Of a stretch of 64,000 bases of DNA, positions 26,182 through 34,163 are shown piece after piece. The position numbers and the translations under genes are program-made. Source of the DNA: an uncultured Flavobacteriaceae bacterium (GTDB taxonomy: Bacteria; Bacteroidota; Bacteroidia; Flavobacteriales; Flavobacteriaceae); NCBI GenBank assembly GCA_947494715.1, contig CANLWG010000011.1, positions 124,001-188,000 on the forward strand. Reading direction: 5' to 3'. Under the pieces are notes generated by a model. It saw nothing but the letters and a program-made list of their open reading frames with translations, was not told the origin of the DNA and searched no databases. Each line of letters begins with the position of its first letter. The first letter of the stretch is position 1.

Positions 26182-26203
26182 TTGTTGTACCTATGTTGTA
26201 CCC
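26182..26203 (+). repeat. Right integrase arm-type site (two GTTGTACC copies)
   Basis: This is the same 22-bp block as at 13293-13314 with one base changed (the first copy ends in CCT rather than CCC), in the same orientation. It lies about 75 bp inside attR. The pair brackets the element and supports its boundaries. Confidence 0.65.
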
Positions 26204-26207
26204 AAGT

Positions 26208-26239
26208 AAAAAAGAAAGGCTCCCGAATTCTCGGAAGCC
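26208..26239 (-). terminator. Element-borne terminator of tRNA-Arg
   Basis: On the minus strand a 9-bp stem (GGCTTCCGA / TCGGGAGCC with one G-U pair, loop GAAT) is followed by a U-rich run. It lies 10 bp after the CCA of the restored tRNA-Arg, inside element DNA, so the element supplies tRNA 3' half and terminator together. Confidence 0.78.
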
Positions 26240-26249
26240 CTGATTTTAT

Positions 26250-26326
26250 TGGTGATCGCGGAAGGATTCGAACCTTCGACCGTCTGCTTAGAAGGCAGAT
26301 GCTCTATCCAGCTGAGCTACGCGACC
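26250..26326 (-). tRNA. tRNA-Arg (UCU), hybrid gene restored by the element
   Basis: Full cloverleaf on the minus strand: acceptor GGTCGCG/CGCGATC, D arm GCTC...GAGC, anticodon stem TCTGC/GCAGA with loop CTTCTAA (anticodon TCT), T stem GAAGG/CCTTC around TTCGAAT, and encoded CCA at 26252-26250. It reads AGA codons. The 5' half is chromosomal; the 3' half from the anticodon region on belongs to the integrated element. Its T stem differs from the displaced chromosomal half at 13136-13178, but remains fully paired. Confidence 0.95.
26278..26295. repeat. attR core (18-bp direct repeat)
   Basis: Second copy of gaccgtctgcttagaagg, inside the anticodon arm of the intact tRNA-Arg. The other copy is at 13161-13178. 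Confidence 0.88.
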
Positions 26327-26352
26327 AGTATTGTATTCCAGTATGTTAAATT

Positions 26353-26438
26353 CGTCTGCTAAGAAAACAGATGCTCCTTGCCTGTCTCCAGCTGAGCCCC
26401 GCCCGAATGTGCCTTTCGGTACGGGCGGGTACGCGACC
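26353..26438 (-). pseudogene. Broken tRNA-Arg 5' copy with inserted GC hairpin
   Basis: On the minus strand it begins GGTCGCGTA like the intact tRNA-Arg, is then interrupted by 32 nt (26398-26429) with a perfect 8-bp stem (CCCGCCCG/CGGGCGGG), resumes at CTCAGCTGGA, has 11 extra nt (26377-26387) in place of TAT, and ends with the anticodon arm (loop TTTCTTA) and AGCAGACG. There is no T arm or acceptor 3' strand. It starts 112 bp upstream of the intact tRNA-Arg and cannot fold as a tRNA. Confidence 0.78.
26398..26429. repeat. GC-rich hairpin (REP-like) inside the tRNA-Arg remnant
   Basis: 32 nt with inverted ends CCCGCCCG/CGGGCGGG around a 16-nt loop, strikingly GC-rich compared with its surroundings. 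It sits exactly between the acceptor strand and D stem of the broken tRNA-Arg copy. Likely a short interspersed palindromic repeat; copy number was not checked. Confidence 0.6.
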
Positions 26439-26479
26439 CTAGAAACAAAAAAGCTCCAAGTTTCCTTGGGGCTTCTTAG

Positions 26480-26552
<73 letters not shown>

Positions 26553-26613
26553 ATGTATCTTAAAAGTGCTTTGTAAGCACTTGGTTTATTTTACTTACCC
26601 AGTTCCGGTAGGT

Positions 26614-26640
26614 ACCCTGTCCTGAGCCTTGTCGAAGGAT
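26614..26640. repeat. Interspersed palindromic repeat (TCCTGAGC...TCGAAGG type)
   Basis: It contains CCTT-GTCG-AAGG (26627-26638) within the CCTGTCCTGAGC...GTCGAAGGAT pattern, a short palindromic repeat that I recall as common in many bacterial genomes. It is placed directly against the fMet 5' remnant. Confidence 0.65.
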
Positions 26641-26656
26641 ACTGCTCTACCCCGCG
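26641..26656 (-). pseudogene. tRNA-fMet 5' remnant cut by a repeat
   Basis: 20 bases (26641-26660) are identical to 26537-26556, covering the 5' acceptor strand and first D-stem bases of tRNA-fMet plus 4 flanking bases. After the D-stem bases the sequence jumps into the palindromic repeat at 26614-26640. The remnant starts 104 bp upstream of the intact tRNA-fMet. Confidence 0.75.
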
Positions 26657-26777
26657 ATGTGGACGGCAAAGATACGACGGTTTTTTAGTATTATCAAATC
26701 CTATCAAAAAAGAATTATTTCGTAAACCACTCCAATGAAAATTAAGAAAATCCATACCTTCGGGACTTTACGTACCT

Positions 26778-28130
26778 ATGGAAACGTTTAACGATTTTTT
26801 ATCCGCAATGCTGCCCTATACGGAATGGGCTATGCTTATCCTTTTAATTGGTGGCGGACTTTTTCTTGTTTTTAGATCTAAGTTTTTGCCCTATCGCTAC
26901 TTTGGTCATGCCATTGCTATTACAGCAGGGAAACATGACAAGGAAGGGGCAAAGGGAGATGTAAGCCACCTACAGGCATTATCCGCTGCAGTGGCCGCCA
27001 CTGTGGGCCTTGGAAACATCTCTGGCGTTGCCATTGCCATTTACATGGGAGGACCCGGAGTTGTTTTCTGGATTTGGGTCACGGCACTCATAGGGATGTG
27101 CATTAAATTTTATTCCTGTAGTCTTTCCATAATGTTTCGGGGAAAGGATTCCGAAGGAAAACTTCAAGGTGGCCCCATGTTTTATATTATTCAAGGTATT
27201 GGACAAAAGGCAAAACCTCTGGCCAGTTTTTTTTGTATTGCCGGGCTTTTTGGTTTTTTAGGCGTATTTACGGCAAACCAGTTTACCCAAACCTTTATGA
27301 ATGTGGTAAGGCCAGACGAAAACTTGATTATACTGGGGGACTTTAATTGGAAATTGATAGTTGGGATTATACTGGCCCTTATCACCTCTTTTGTGATTTT
27401 TGGGGGGCTAAAAAAAATAGCCAAGGTCGCGTCCACCATTGTTCCGTTTATGGTATTGTTATATTTTGTTGCTGTTTTGGTGGTCATGATGACCAATGCC
27501 ACGCAAATAGGGCCTTCTCTAAAATTAATTTTTACGGAGGCATTTAATCCTGACACCATGGTCAAAGGTGGCCTTTGGGGCTTGATTATCCTTGGGGTGA
27601 GGCGGGCCATGTTTTCCAATGAGGCCGGACTCGGAAGCGCGCCTATGTATCATGGTCAAACCAAAACGGATGAACCCATACAAGAGGGTCTGGTTGCTAT
27701 GTTGGGACCCTTTATCGATACCATTATTGTATGTACCCTTACCGCTATAGTCATTATTTTAAGCGGAGCCTACTTGGAAGCTGAAAGTAATGGTATTTTG
27801 ATGACGTTGATTGCCTTTAAAAAGACATTGTTTGGTTTCGGAGACATTTTGTTAATGATTATAGTATCGGCCTTCGCGCTTTCAACACTCTTTACCTATT
27901 CGTATTATGGAGTAAAATGCCTTTCCTTTTTAACCAATGCCAAGATTGGGAAATACTACAATTGGTATTTTGTAGGAACCATTGTTTTTGCTGCTGTCGC
28001 TTCTGTTGATTTGGTCATTAATCTTATTGATTTGGCCTATGCCCTTATGGTCATTCCAAATATGTTGGCCGTTCTTTATCTATCGCCAAAGGTGAACCAA
28101 CAAATGAAAATCTACTTCAAAAAAAGATAA
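26778..28130 (+). CDS. Sodium:alanine symporter family protein (AGCS)
   Basis: 450 residues with about 10-11 membrane helices. Family signatures: 'LQALSAAVAATVGLGNISGVAIAIYMGGPGVVFWIW', 'GGPMFYIIQGIG' and 'RRAMFSNEAGLGSAPMYHG'. It imports a small neutral amino acid such as alanine or glycine with Na+. The start codon follows the tRNA cluster on the opposite strand; era begins 1 bp after its stop, so the two genes share a transcript. Confidence 0.94.
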   Translation: METFNDFLSAMLPYTEWAMLILLIGGGLFLVFRSKFLPYRYFGHAIAITAGKHDKEGAKGDVSHLQALSAAVAATVGLGNISGVAIAIYMGGPGVVFWIWVTALIGMCIKFYSCSLSIMFRGKDSEGKLQGGPMFYIIQGIGQKAKPLASFFCIAGLFGFLGVFTANQFTQTFMNVVRPDENLIILGDFNWKLIVGIILALITSFVIFGGLKKIAKVASTIVPFMVLLYFVAVLVVMMTNATQIGPSLKLIFTEAFNPDTMVKGGLWGLIILGVRRAMFSNEAGLGSAPMYHGQTKTDEPIQEGLVAMLGPFIDTIIVCTLTAIVIILSGAYLEAESNGILMTLIAFKKTLFGFGDILLMIIVSAFALSTLFTYSYYGVKCLSFLTNAKIGKYYNWYFVGTIVFAAVASVDLVINLIDLAYALMVIPNMLAVLYLSPKVNQQMKIYFKKR

Positions 28131-28131
28131 C

Positions 28132-29016
28132 ATGTCGGAACATAGAGCGGGATTTGTAAATATCATAGGCAATCCCAATGTGGGAAAATCCACATTGATG
28201 AATGCCTTCGTTGGTGAAAAGCTGTCCATTATCACTTCCAAGGCACAGACCACCCGGCATCGTATTTTGGGAATTGTCAATGGCGATGATTTTCAGCTTA
28301 TCCTTTCTGATACCCCTGGAATCATTAAACCAGCATACGAATTGCAATCCAGTATGATGGATTTTGTGAAATCAGCTTTTGAGGATGCGGATGTACTGTT
28401 GTATATGGTAGAAATTGGGGAAAAAGCATTAAAGGATGAACGATTTCTGGATAAGATCAAGAATAGTAAGACCCCTGTTCTTTTGTTGCTGAACAAAATT
28501 GACGGTGCCTCTCAAGAGCTGCTGGAAGAGCAGGTACAATACTGGCAAGAAGTATTGCCTACAGTAGAGATACATCCTATTTCGGCACTCGAAAACTTTA
28601 ACGTAAAAGAAGTCTTTGATCGGATAATAGAATTGTTGCCCCAAGCTCCTCCCTATTATCCCAAAGATCAATTGACCGATAAGCCGGAACGATTTTTTGT
28701 CAATGAGACCATTCGTGAAAAAATACTGATACACTATAAAAAGGAAATTCCATATTCCGTGGAAATAGAGACCGAAGAATTTCTGGAGGACGAGGAAATT
28801 ATCCGTATGCGTTCCGTAATTATGGTGGAGCGCGATTCCCAAAAAGGGATTATAATTGGCCATAAGGGTAGCGCCTTAAAGCGGGTAGGCGTAGAGGCCC
28901 GCAAGGATTTAGAAAAGTTCTTTGGCAAACAAGTCCATTTGGAATTGTACGTAAAAGTGAACAAAAATTGGCGCAGTGATGCCAGGCAGCTCAGGAGGTT
29001 CGGCTACAATAATTAG
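28132..29016 (+). CDS. era: GTPase Era
   Basis: 294 residues, the usual Era length. G1 'GNPNVGKSTL' (about 13-22), G2/G3 'TTRHRILG' and 'DTPG', G4 'NKID', then the C-terminal KH domain with 'IIIGHKGSALKRVG'. It acts in 30S subunit maturation by binding the 3' end of 16S rRNA. It starts 1 bp after the symporter gene. Nothing irregular. Confidence 0.97.
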   Translation: MSEHRAGFVNIIGNPNVGKSTLMNAFVGEKLSIITSKAQTTRHRILGIVNGDDFQLILSDTPGIIKPAYELQSSMMDFVKSAFEDADVLLYMVEIGEKALKDERFLDKIKNSKTPVLLLLNKIDGASQELLEEQVQYWQEVLPTVEIHPISALENFNVKEVFDRIIELLPQAPPYYPKDQLTDKPERFFVNETIREKILIHYKKEIPYSVEIETEEFLEDEEIIRMRSVIMVERDSQKGIIIGHKGSALKRVGVEARKDLEKFFGKQVHLELYVKVNKNWRSDARQLRRFGYNN

Positions 29017-29140
29017 GTTATTAACATTTCCGAAACCTAACCTTTTCCTATTATTTCGCTAACCATAATTTAGGTTTTAGGTAACCTTATAATTGTATTG
29101 AAAGCTTCATCTTGGTATCAATCTAAAAAACCAAATTAAG

Positions 29141-29389
29141 ATGAAACTTTTTACTAAAACCCTATTCTTGGGATTTCTTCTCAGTACGCTTTCTTGTGAT
29201 AAATTGGATGACTTTCTTAACAATCCGGATAGACATGACGATGATGATCCGACTACTGGAGTAAACTTTACGTATAGAAATACTATTCAAATAGGAGGCG
29301 AGGGAGCCGCAGAGATTTCTGCATATGACCCCATAATCAAGAAACTATTTATTAAAATTAATGTAATTAATTGGATAGGTGATTTTTAA
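29141..29389 (+). pseudogene. Truncated choice-of-anchor I-type lipoprotein remnant
   Basis: 82 codons. A lipoprotein signal (lipobox TLSC), an Asp-rich linker and then 'TIQIGGEGAAEISAYDPIIKKLFI', which resembles the start of choice-of-anchor I family beta-propeller proteins, normally several hundred residues long. After this the frame runs into a stop and the next gene begins 13 bp on. The most economical reading is a 5' remnant of a deleted gene; a genuine small lipoprotein is the alternative. Confidence 0.6.
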
Positions 29390-29401
29390 CCGATTGTGAA
29401 A

Positions 29402-30133
29402 TCAATCGGTCAGGGTCTCCATCATAAATTGGTACAATTCCCGCATTTGAGGTTTGCCTTTACGTTTCCCTATCCTTCCAAAAGCGTACAGGACAAACCA
29501 TAGGATTACCATAAAAATCATAACTCCCATCTGCAGTCCATAAGGTCGGCCAAGTGAGGCATAGGAATAGGCCCAAATCCCAAAAATGATAAAGAACGTT
29601 CCCACTCCAAAATGGAGGAACATAAAAAAAGTCCATAAGGTGGGGTTAGGTCCAAAAAGGCCATAGAGTTTACTGTTCTTTACATCAACTTCATTGATTT
29701 CCAAATGCAATTGAGGTGACCAAAAATGTATGCGTTCCTTTTTGAACTTGATGAACACATGATCATCTATCCTTTTCAACAAAAAGGGATCTTTTTTTGT
29801 CTGCTCAAAGGTTTCCAAGACCGTTTCCTTCTCATTCGGTAACTCTAACTGAAACCTGGGCCTAAGAACAATATCGTTGGGTAACGTTTTCATTTCTTTG
29901 TCAAAGGAGCAATAATATACTTCATTTTTAGAAAAGAAAGGAAATTTTTTTAAAAAAGGAATCTTGTAATCTAAATTGGAGTAAACATAAAATCGTACAT
30001 ATTTTTCGAAACCTAACTCTGTGGAAAGTCGACATCGATAAAATCGATTGATATACGGTTTACCTAAAAATAACTTACCTTTTTTCAAAAAGCTGGTTAC
30101 TTTTACTATCTTTGAATCATCGACGAAATGCAT
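29402..30133 (-). CDS. Membrane protein of unknown function
   Basis: 243 residues. A soluble beta-rich N-terminal part (1-155) precedes two membrane helices (~163-187 and ~198-220) and a short basic C-terminus. There is no signal peptide. I do not recognise the family. Its start region overlaps an 11-bp inverted repeat (30119-30144) and the presumed promoter of the divergent acetyltransferase gene. A perfect 8-bp stem (29389-29396 with 29403-29410) overlaps its stop codon, where it converges with the remnant at 29141. Confidence 0.72.
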   Translation of the reverse strand: MHFVDDSKIVKVTSFLKKGKLFLGKPYINRFYRCRLSTELGFEKYVRFYVYSNLDYKIPFLKKFPFFSKNEVYYCSFDKEMKTLPNDIVLRPRFQLELPNEKETVLETFEQTKKDPFLLKRIDDHVFIKFKKERIHFWSPQLHLEINEVDVKNSKLYGLFGPNPTLWTFFMFLHFGVGTFFIIFGIWAYSYASLGRPYGLQMGVMIFMVILWFVLYAFGRIGKRKGKPQMRELYQFMMETLTD

Positions 30134-30144
30134 ATTTCATCGAT
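30119..30144. promoter_or_regulatory. Inverted repeat at a divergent promoter
   Basis: Arms ATCGACGAAAT (30119-30129) and ATTTCATCGAT (30134-30144) match at 10 of 11 positions around a 4-nt centre. It covers the start codon of the minus-strand membrane-protein gene and follows a TATCTTTG -7-like box (30107-30114) pointing to the acetyltransferase gene, so it could be an operator for both. Confidence 0.4.
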
Positions 30145-30170
30145 AAAACGCACAATCCTTACCAACAAAT

Positions 30171-30872
30171 ATGAAAAATGTTGTGATTTTTGGTGCTTCC
30201 GGTCATGGAAGTGTAGTCCTTGATTGTATTGAAAAGGAAGGCATATTCAAGGTTTTAGGGTTTGTAGATTCCTTCAAAAGGAAAGGAACACGTATAAATG
30301 GATATACAGTTTTAGGAAGTGAGTTTGATCTTCCTTATATAAGTGAAAAGAATGATTTGGCGGGAGGAATTGTTGCTATTGGAGATAATTGGATAAGAAA
30401 ATTAGTTGTTGACCGAATTTTTAAAATTTTGCCAAATTTTAATTTTGTTACTGCAATTCATCCTACTGCGGAAGTAGGTAAGGATGTTGAGATTGGGAAT
30501 GGTACTGTTTTAATGCCTGGTGTAATAGCAAACGCCAATTCCGTTATTGGCGACTTTTGTATTTTAAATACCAACGCTTCTTTGGGCCATGACGGACGAA
30601 TGGAAGATTATTCCAGTTTGGCTCCTAAAGCCTGCATAGGAGGGAACCTCCTATTGGGCAAATTTTCTGCCATATGTCTGGGAGCAAATGTTATTGACAA
30701 TATCACCATAGGAAGTCATACCGTTGTGGGTGCAGGCTCACTCGTTGTTGGAAACTTGGATAGTTATACATTGGCCTATGGGGCCCCCGCAAAAAGAATT
30801 AAGACTCGGGTTATAGGTGAACCCTATTTGTCTGGTGGAAAAAAACAGTCTTCGAAGTCCCGGATTTTTTAA
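30171..30872 (+). CDS. NeuD/PglD-type sugar O-acyltransferase
   Basis: 233 residues. N-terminal Rossmann-like part ('VVIFGASGHGSVVLDCI') and C-terminal left-handed beta-helix with hexapeptide repeats ('VEIGNGTVLMPGVIANANSV', 'ITIGSHTVVGAGSLV'). Family members acetylate amino-sugars or sialic-acid-like sugars during glycan synthesis. No other glycan genes are adjacent. Divergent from the membrane-protein gene, sharing a short promoter region. Confidence 0.88.
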   Translation: MKNVVIFGASGHGSVVLDCIEKEGIFKVLGFVDSFKRKGTRINGYTVLGSEFDLPYISEKNDLAGGIVAIGDNWIRKLVVDRIFKILPNFNFVTAIHPTAEVGKDVEIGNGTVLMPGVIANANSVIGDFCILNTNASLGHDGRMEDYSSLAPKACIGGNLLLGKFSAICLGANVIDNITIGSHTVVGAGSLVVGNLDSYTLAYGAPAKRIKTRVIGEPYLSGGKKQSSKSRIF

Positions 30873-30925
30873 GAGTAATTTGTAAACCTGATATTCCACT
30901 TTATTCACTAAGTGAATTTTGACTA

Positions 30926-30958
30926 TTGATAATAGTTATTCTGATTAAACTACCTTTG
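30926..30958 (+). promoter_or_regulatory. Promoter of der
   Basis: A Bacteroidota-type -7 box TACCTTTG (30951-30958) with TTG (30926-30928) 22 bp upstream, in fair agreement with the TTTG/TAnnTTTG consensus. It lies 17 bp before the der start codon. Confidence 0.6.
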
Positions 30959-30975
30959 CCTTTTAATCTATTCGT

Positions 30976-32280
30976 ATGAGTGCTATCGTAGCTATTGTAG
31001 GAAGGCCAAATGTTGGGAAATCTACCTTTTTTAATCGATTGATACAACGCAGGGAAGCCATAGTGGATGCCATTAGCGGGGTTACACGAGATCGCCACTA
31101 TGGAAAGAGCGATTGGAACGGAAAGGAATTTTCTCTAATAGACACCGGGGGTTACGTTGTTGGCAGTGATGATATTTTTGAAAAGGAAATCGATAAACAG
31201 GTAGAATTGGCCATTGATGAGGCAGATGCTATTATTTTTATGGTAGATGTAGAATCCGGGGTAACTGGTATGGATGAGGATGTGGCAAAACTACTTCGAA
31301 GAATAGACAAACCGGTTTTTTTAACGGTCAATAAAGTGGATAACGCCAAACGGGCGGCGGATGCCGTAGAATTCTATGCGCTGGGGCTAGGTGAGTATTA
31401 TACTCTTTCCAGTATCAATGGAAGTGGAACCGGTGAGCTGTTGGACGATTTGGTAAAGGTCCTGCCTGAAAAGGAAATGGAAAAGGACGATTTGCCCAGA
31501 TTTGCCGTGGTCGGGAGACCGAATGCAGGAAAGTCCTCATTTATCAACGCGTTGATCGGAGAGGAACGCTACATTGTTACCGATATTGCAGGAACCACTC
31601 GGGATAGTATTGACACCAAATACAATCGTTTCGGGTTTGAGTTCAATTTGGTGGATACGGCAGGTATTCGGAGGAAAGCCAAGGTAAAGGAGGATTTGGA
31701 GTTTTATTCTGTAATGCGTTCGGTAAGGGCTATTGAACATTGTGATGTATGTCTTCTTTTGTTCGATGCCACACGGGGATTTGACGGCCAGGTGGAAAAC
31801 ATTTTTTGGCTGGCACAACGTAACAACAAGGGCGTTGTAATATTGGTCAATAAATGGGATTTGGTCGGTAATAAGGAGACCCATACCATGAAACAGTATA
31901 CCCAAAAAATCAAACAGGCTATGGAACCTTTTACCAATGTACCCGTCCTCTTTATTTCGGTATTGACCAAGCAACGTATTTTTAAAGCGATAGAAACGGC
32001 AGTGGAGGTATATAAAAATCGCTCCAAGCGTATCCCTACTAGAAAATTGAATGATGTTATGTTGCCCATTATTCAAAATACGCCACCACCCGCATACAAA
32101 GGAAAATACGTAAAAATTAAGTTTATTACGCAGCTGCCTACTCCTTTTCCACAATTTGCCTTCTTTTGTAATCTACCCCAATATGTACGTGAGCCGTATA
32201 AGCGGTTTTTAGAGAACAAATTGAGGGAACACTTTGACTTTACCGGAGTGCCCATGTCCATTTTTATGCGCAAGAAGTAG
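30976..32280 (+). CDS. der: GTPase Der (EngA)
   Basis: 434 residues with two tandem G domains: G1 motifs '[10 protein letters not shown]' (first) and '[10 protein letters not shown]' (second, ~180), NKxD motifs 'NKVD' and 'NKWD', and a C-terminal KH-like domain. It acts in 50S ribosomal subunit assembly. Single gene with its own promoter, 104 bp after the acetyltransferase gene. Confidence 0.97.
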   Translation: MSAIVAIVGRPNVGKSTFFNRLIQRREAIVDAISGVTRDRHYGKSDWNGKEFSLIDTGGYVVGSDDIFEKEIDKQVELAIDEADAIIFMVDVESGVTGMDEDVAKLLRRIDKPVFLTVNKVDNAKRAADAVEFYALGLGEYYTLSSINGSGTGELLDDLVKVLPEKEMEKDDLPRFAVVGRPNAGKSSFINALIGEERYIVTDIAGTTRDSIDTKYNRFGFEFNLVDTAGIRRKAKVKEDLEFYSVMRSVRAIEHCDVCLLLFDATRGFDGQVENIFWLAQRNNKGVVILVNKWDLVGNKETHTMKQYTQKIKQAMEPFTNVPVLFISVLTKQRIFKAIETAVEVYKNRSKRIPTRKLNDVMLPIIQNTPPPAYKGKYVKIKFITQLPTPFPQFAFFCNLPQYVREPYKRFLENKLREHFDFTGVPMSIFMRKK

Positions 32281-32337
32281 GTTTACCAGATGCCATAATT
32301 TTGAACTTGAGTTTCAAACTTGCGCTTGCGCTTTGAT

Positions 32338-33120
32338 CTACCAACCTCCCGAGGCACCACCTCCCCCAAAACCGCCTCCCCCAAAGCCGCCACCGAATCC
32401 ACCACCACTTCCAAAGCCTCCTTTAGAACTACCACCGAATCCACCACGACCCATATTGCTTAGGATAATGATATCCCAAATATCTAGGCCAGAAGAACGT
32501 TTACCACCACGTCCACCGCCTTTTCTATTTCTGCGCGAAAGAATGATCAATATGATAATAAAAACAATAAAGGGTAGTATGGAACCCAATGGAAACCCTT
32601 CTTCATCGTCAAAAGTCCGCTCTTCCTTAAATTCTCCAGTCAATACCTTAAAAATGGAGTCAACACCATCGTTAAGTCCGCCATAGTAGTTGTCTTGCTT
32701 GAACCGGGGTACGATAACATTTTCTATAATACGTCGGGACATTGCGTCCGTAAGATTGCCCTCAACGCCATATCCCGTATTTATGGCGATTCTTCGATCA
32801 TCTTTAGCCAAAAGCACTAGAACACCGTTATCCTTACCAGCTTGACCTATACCCCATTTTTGACCCCATTGGGCTCCAAGGTAATTGATGTTCTCCCCTT
32901 CCGTAGAACTTATGATCGCTATGACTATTTGTGTGGAAGTACTATCGGAATAACGAATTAGTTTTTGTTCCAACGCTTTTTCCTGACTATTTGGCAAAAG
33001 GTCTATGTAGTCATAGAGACTAGTCTGTTTTTTGGGTTTTTCGGGAATCTGGAACTGAGCGAAGGTAAATCCACAGCAACAAAGGCCAATAAGTAGAAGA
33101 CTAGCCCTTAGAAATTTCAT
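32338..33120 (-). CDS. TPM domain protein with glycine-rich tail
   Basis: 260 residues. Signal peptide (~1-21, ending FAQ), TPM/'YgcG' domain (~30-160; 'DYIDLLPNSQEKALEQKL', 'GYGVEGNLTDAMSRRII'), one membrane helix (~178-195), and a C-terminal tail of Gly-Phe-Ser repeats ending GASGGW. The family is linked to membrane and photosystem quality control in other organisms; the role here is unknown. It overlaps the neighbouring TPM gene by 20 bp and forms an operon with LemA. The Pro-rich frame on the other strand is only the shadow of the Gly tail. Confidence 0.9.
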   Translation of the reverse strand: MKFLRASLLLIGLCCCGFTFAQFQIPEKPKKQTSLYDYIDLLPNSQEKALEQKLIRYSDSTSTQIVIAIISSTEGENINYLGAQWGQKWGIGQAGKDNGVLVLLAKDDRRIAINTGYGVEGNLTDAMSRRIIENVIVPRFKQDNYYGGLNDGVDSIFKVLTGEFKEERTFDDEEGFPLGSILPFIVFIIILIILSRRNRKGGGRGGKRSSGLDIWDIIILSNMGRGGFGGSSKGGFGSGGGFGGGFGGGGFGGGGASGGW

Positions 33121-33556
33121 CGCTTAGTTCATTTATATCATCATGTTGCCATGGGAAATGGGATTCCAATTCCTTGCCTGCACTTAGGACACCATTAATG
33201 ATGCCCTGTTTAAAATTACCTTGCTTAAACGCTGTTTGGATAGCATCCCGGGTAATTTCCCAAAACCCCTTGGGAACTACCTTGTCTATACCGGTATCCC
33301 CATAAATGGCAAATTTTCGGTCGTTTACGGCAATATAGATCAATACCCCGTTTTCTTCCTTGGTATTGTCCATTTTAAGCAAATGAAAGACTTCCTTGGC
33401 ACGATCAAGATAATCTAACTCTGTATGTGCTTCGATATGTACACGGATTTCCCCTGAGGTGTTTTTCTCGGCCTCAAGAATGGCCGAAACAATTTCCTGC
33501 TCCTCCTCGACAGTTAGAAAGTCCTCTACCTTGGACATAAGATTAGTTAAAGTCAA
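33101..33556 (-). CDS. TPM domain protein, short
   Basis: 151 residues, TPM domain only, without signal peptide or membrane helix ('VEDFLTVEEEQEIVSAI', 'LIYIAVNDRKFAIYGDTGID'). It overlaps both neighbours (20 bp with the long TPM gene, 14 bp with lemA), the compact lemA-TPM-TPM arrangement typical of Bacteroidota. Probably cytoplasmic. Function unknown; perhaps a partner of LemA. Confidence 0.9.
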   Translation of the reverse strand: MTLTNLMSKVEDFLTVEEEQEIVSAILEAEKNTSGEIRVHIEAHTELDYLDRAKEVFHLLKMDNTKEENGVLIYIAVNDRKFAIYGDTGIDKVVPKGFWEITRDAIQTAFKQGNFKQGIINGVLSAGKELESHFPWQHDDINELSDEISKG

Positions 33557-34142
33557 ATTCTACGTCCGGTGCCTGTTCGGAACCTGGGTCAGCTTTGTAA
33601 CGAGCCATCTCTTCAAAACCAAAGAGACCGGCCAATAATTTCCCTGGGAACTTGGTGGTGTGGATGTCGTATAGATTTACCTTTTCGTTAAATCTATTGC
33701 GTTCCACATTGATCCTATTCTCCGTTCCCTCAAGTTGGGTCTGTAATTCCAAGAAGTTTTGATTGGCCTTTAGTTCCGGATAGCGTTCCACCACAACCAT
33801 TAGTTTGCTGAGGGCACCTGTTAATCCACTTTGAGCCTCTTGGAAGGCAGCCATTTTTTGAGGGGTAAGGTTATCCACATCAATGGTAGTCGAAGTGGCC
33901 TTGGCGCGCGCTTCTATCACATCCGTTAGCGTACCCCGCTCAAAGTCTGCGGCACCCTGAACGGTTTTGACCAAATTTCCGATAAGGTCGTTTCTTCGCT
34001 GGTATGCACTTTCTACATTAGACCAAGCGGTCTTGGCATCCGCTTCCAATTCTACGGCCGTATTGTTAAATCCGACGGCCCATTGATAGAGGCCAAATGC
34101 GATGACCCCAAGAATAATTAGAATAATTAATCCCTTTTTCAT
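33543..34142 (-). CDS. lemA: LemA family protein
   Basis: 199 residues. One N-terminal membrane helix (~4-18), then the all-helical LemA domain with 'AWSNVESAYQRRNDLIGNLVKTVQG' and 'NRFNEKVNLYDIHTTKFPGKLLAGLFGF'. Members are membrane-anchored helical bundles of uncertain role. First gene of the lemA-TPM-TPM operon. Confidence 0.94.
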   Translation of the reverse strand: MKKGLIILIILGVIAFGLYQWAVGFNNTAVELEADAKTAWSNVESAYQRRNDLIGNLVKTVQGAADFERGTLTDVIEARAKATSTTIDVDNLTPQKMAAFQEAQSGLTGALSKLMVVVERYPELKANQNFLELQTQLEGTENRINVERNRFNEKVNLYDIHTTKFPGKLLAGLFGFEEMARYKADPGSEQAPDVEFDFN

Positions 34143-34163
34143 GGTAGTGTATTTAAGGTTGAT

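Larger units (their letters stand above)
26035..26249. other. Right-end control region of the mobile element
   Basis: 215 bp without a gene. It contains a small dyad (tttaca/tgtaaa near 26046-26062) before the HTH gene, a larger imperfect hairpin (aaaccaaaggg 26090-26100 with cccttggttt 26117-26126), several atttaac repeats, the right arm-type site and the tRNA terminator. It probably holds the HTH-gene promoter and excisionase/integrase binding sites. Confidence 0.5.
13161..26295. mobile_element. Integrative mobilizable element carrying Cus-type metal efflux
   Basis: About 13.1 kb bounded by an 18-bp direct repeat at the anticodon region of tRNA-Arg(UCU). Contents in order: tyrosine integrase at the left end, a seven-gene metal-efflux operon on the plus strand, then a minus-strand mobilization module (HTH protein, MobC-like, relaxase, coiled-coil membrane protein) at the right end. 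No VirB/Tra-type secretion genes are present, so transfer would need a helper conjugative element: an IME rather than an ICE. Paired GTTGTACCC arm sites lie just inside both ends. The element restores the tRNA with its own 3' half and its own terminator. Confidence 0.88.

Noticed and set aside
13161-26295. A self-transmissible ICE
   Set aside because: No VirB4/TraG, coupling protein or other conjugation genes are present; only integrase and relaxase modules were found.
32234-32686. A 150-codon proline-rich plus-strand frame
   Set aside because: It is the antisense shadow of the glycine-rich tail of the TPM protein at 32338-33120.
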